Origin: Bacillus sp. FJAT-29937
Lineage (GTDB): Bacteria; Bacillota; Bacilli; Bacillales; Cytobacillaceae
Assembly: GCF_001509555.1 (NCBI RefSeq)
Contig: NZ_LMAS01000001.1
Location: forward strand, 280,971-344,970
Direction of reading: 5' to 3'
Length of the DNA: 64,000 nt
Positions within the stretch are counted from its first letter, which is position 1, and each line of letters begins with the position of its first letter. The notes beneath the pieces were generated by a model. It made no database searches. It was not told the origin of the DNA and saw only the letters and a program-made list of their open reading frames with translations. Positions 62,915-64,000 of the stretch are shown here, in pieces. The translations under genes and the position numbers were made by a program.

Positions 62915-63577
62915 TTAATCGACCATTCTAATAATCTGCGTTACATTAGGAACATTTTCTATCTCTGCTATGACACCCTGCTTGATCTTTTGATCCACCT
63001 CTATAACCATTAAGGCCATTTTTCCCTTTTCCTTACGGGAAACCTCCATATGACCAATATTGATTTCATGATTGGCTAATATTTTTGTAACAGATGAGAT
63101 CACACCAAACTGATCGTTATGAACAACAAGAATGGCTGGATGTTCGCCAGACAATTTAAGCTTAAATGAATTTAGTTCGGTTATTTCAATCGTGCCTCCG
63201 CCAATTGAAATTCCAACTACCTCTAAATCGCCTTTTTCATCGTATAAATTAATTCGAACTGTATTTGGGTGGTCTGGTATCATTTCCTCAACGGAAAATA
63301 CAATTTCCATTCCCGCTTCTTCGGCAAGCTTTAGAGAGGTAGGAATCCGCTCATCAAACGTATCAAAGTCTAAGAGCCCACCAACAATGGCTACATCCGT
63401 TCCATGACCTTTATAGGTCTTGGCAAAAGAACCATATAATGAAATGACTGCTTTTTTTGGAAGTCGGTTAAACAAAGTTCTGGCCACTCGGCCGATTCTT
63501 GCGGCTCCTGCCGTATGAGAGCTGGATGGGCCGATCATAACCGGACCGATAATATCAAAGGCGGATCTATATTTCAT
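62915..63577 (-). CDS. sdaAB: L-serine dehydratase, beta subunit
   Basis: A 220-residue beta subunit: SAFDIIGPVMIGPSSSHTAG at the N-terminus and a C-terminal ACT domain (AILVVHNDQFGVISSVTKI, about 145) that senses serine. Order sdaAB-sdaAA as in B. subtilis. AAAGGAGC precedes the ATG. Confidence 0.93.
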   Translation of the reverse strand: MKYRSAFDIIGPVMIGPSSSHTAGAARIGRVARTLFNRLPKKAVISLYGSFAKTYKGHGTDVAIVGGLLDFDTFDERIPTSLKLAEEAGMEIVFSVEEMIPDHPNTVRINLYDEKGDLEVVGISIGGGTIEITELNSFKLKLSGEHPAILVVHNDQFGVISSVTKILANHEINIGHMEVSRKEKGKMALMVIEVDQKIKQGVIAEIENVPNVTQIIRMVD

Positions 63578-63616
63578 ATCGAATGCTCCTTTTTCTCTAT
63601 ATTTATGAGTTCAAAA

Positions 63617-64000
63617 TTATTTATGTTCAGCAAGTTCTTCCGGCTGAAGATCATTTATTGTTCTAATTTTTTGCAGATAATTGTAAACAGTGAATTTTGA
63701 AACACCGAGTACTGATCCCACATAATCTGTTGCACCTTTTATTAGAAAGGTCCCTTTTTCATCAAGCTGCCGAACACATTCCACTTTTTCATCAAGGCTC
63801 ATTAAAGATGGCGCTTTCTTAAATCCAAGCAAAACTTGTTCAACCATTTCATGAATAACCTCTTGCACAGAAGTAAAGAAGTTTTCTGATTTTGTATGCT
63901 GCTCATCGAAGCTAATAAATTCTTCGATTTCTCCGCCGAACTGCATTAAAAGACTTATATCATAATTTATACATAAAGCACCGATAATCTTTCCCTGAGT
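63617..64000 (-). CDS. YheO/DauR-like PAS plus HTH regulator, 5' part beyond the window
   Basis: Open to the window edge; at least 127 residues. The C-terminal part has a helix-turn-helix, TDYVGSVLGVSKFTVYNYLQ, like YheO/DauR-type regulators whose N-terminal PAS-like domain would lie outside the window; IIGALCINYD near the visible N-terminus fits the end of such a domain. It precedes sdaAB by 39 bases on the same strand, so it probably controls, or is cotranscribed with, the serine dehydratase. Confidence 0.75.
   Translation of the reverse strand, partial: TQGKIIGALCINYDISLLMQFGGEIEEFISFDEQHTKSENFFTSVQEVIHEMVEQVLLGFKKAPSLMSLDEKVECVRQLDEKGTFLIKGATDYVGSVLGVSKFTVYNYLQKIRTINDLQPEELAEHK

Noticed and set aside
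1..64000. tRNA genes, CRISPR arrays, prophage or insertion sequences
   Set aside because: I saw no transposase, integrase, repeat-spacer pattern or tRNA-like cloverleaf in the window by eye.

Overview
The window is low-GC Gram-positive chromosome from an endospore-forming member of the Bacillaceae. It carries small acid-soluble spore proteins SspN, Tlp, SspO and SspP, a SpoVK-like AAA protein, B. subtilis-like synteny (citB-yneN-sspN-tlp-yneP-yneQ-yneR-plsY, citR-citA), strong AGGAGG ribosome sites and many TTG/GTG starts. I see no tRNA or rRNA genes, CRISPR array, prophage or insertion sequence.

Layout. 1-5 kb: partial adenine deaminase, a GH18 protein, plsY and a PAS-less histidine kinase. 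5-8.7 kb: a HesB-like selenoprotein, CapA- and CPBP-type proteins and the yneR/yneQ/yneP group (yneQ is interrupted by a UAA). 8.7-16.8 kb: tandem-AAA SpoVK-like protein, tlp-sspN, a FbpB-like peptide, a thioredoxin-like protein, aconitase, sspO, sspP. 16.9-19.9 kb: selenocysteine locus with selA, a SelW/Rdx-type selenoprotein and selD, the last two with in-frame UGA. 20.8-26.5 kb: a glycine/threonine block with glyA under a tandem glycine riboswitch, an amino acid permease, threonine dehydrogenase and glycine C-acetyltransferase. 27-36 kb: catalase, an ABC-F ATPase, DegV, two transport/redox genes and several small proteins. 36-38.2 kb: citR/citA. 38.7-58.4 kb: an aromatic amino acid catabolism island. 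58.6-64 kb: M20 dipeptidase, MFS transporter, serine dehydratase sdaAB/sdaAA and its probable regulator (cut by the window edge).

The aromatic island reads as two routes. Tyrosine: aminotransferase, 4-hydroxyphenylpyruvate dioxygenase, homogentisate dioxygenase and fumarylacetoacetase, plus a flavin reductase. Phenylalanine: phenylalanine dehydrogenase, a complete 2-oxoacid dehydrogenase complex (E1 alpha, E1 beta, E2, E3), a hotdog thioesterase, a TrpXYZ-type ABC importer, PaaX, and the ring-oxidation genes paaABCD with an EthD-like protein and an enoyl-CoA hydratase. I infer that the complex turns phenylpyruvate directly into phenylacetyl-CoA and so feeds the paa operon without a phenylacetate-CoA ligase. 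A repeated CG-N9-CG operator (best form ATRACG-N9-CGTYAT) lies at the paaA, paaX, ABC importer and thioesterase promoters, consistent with one PaaX regulon.

The second notable theme is selenocysteine. Three UGA-interrupted reading frames each have conserved family sequence on both sides of the UGA and a hairpin at bacterial SECIS distance. selB and the tRNA-Sec gene are not in the window.
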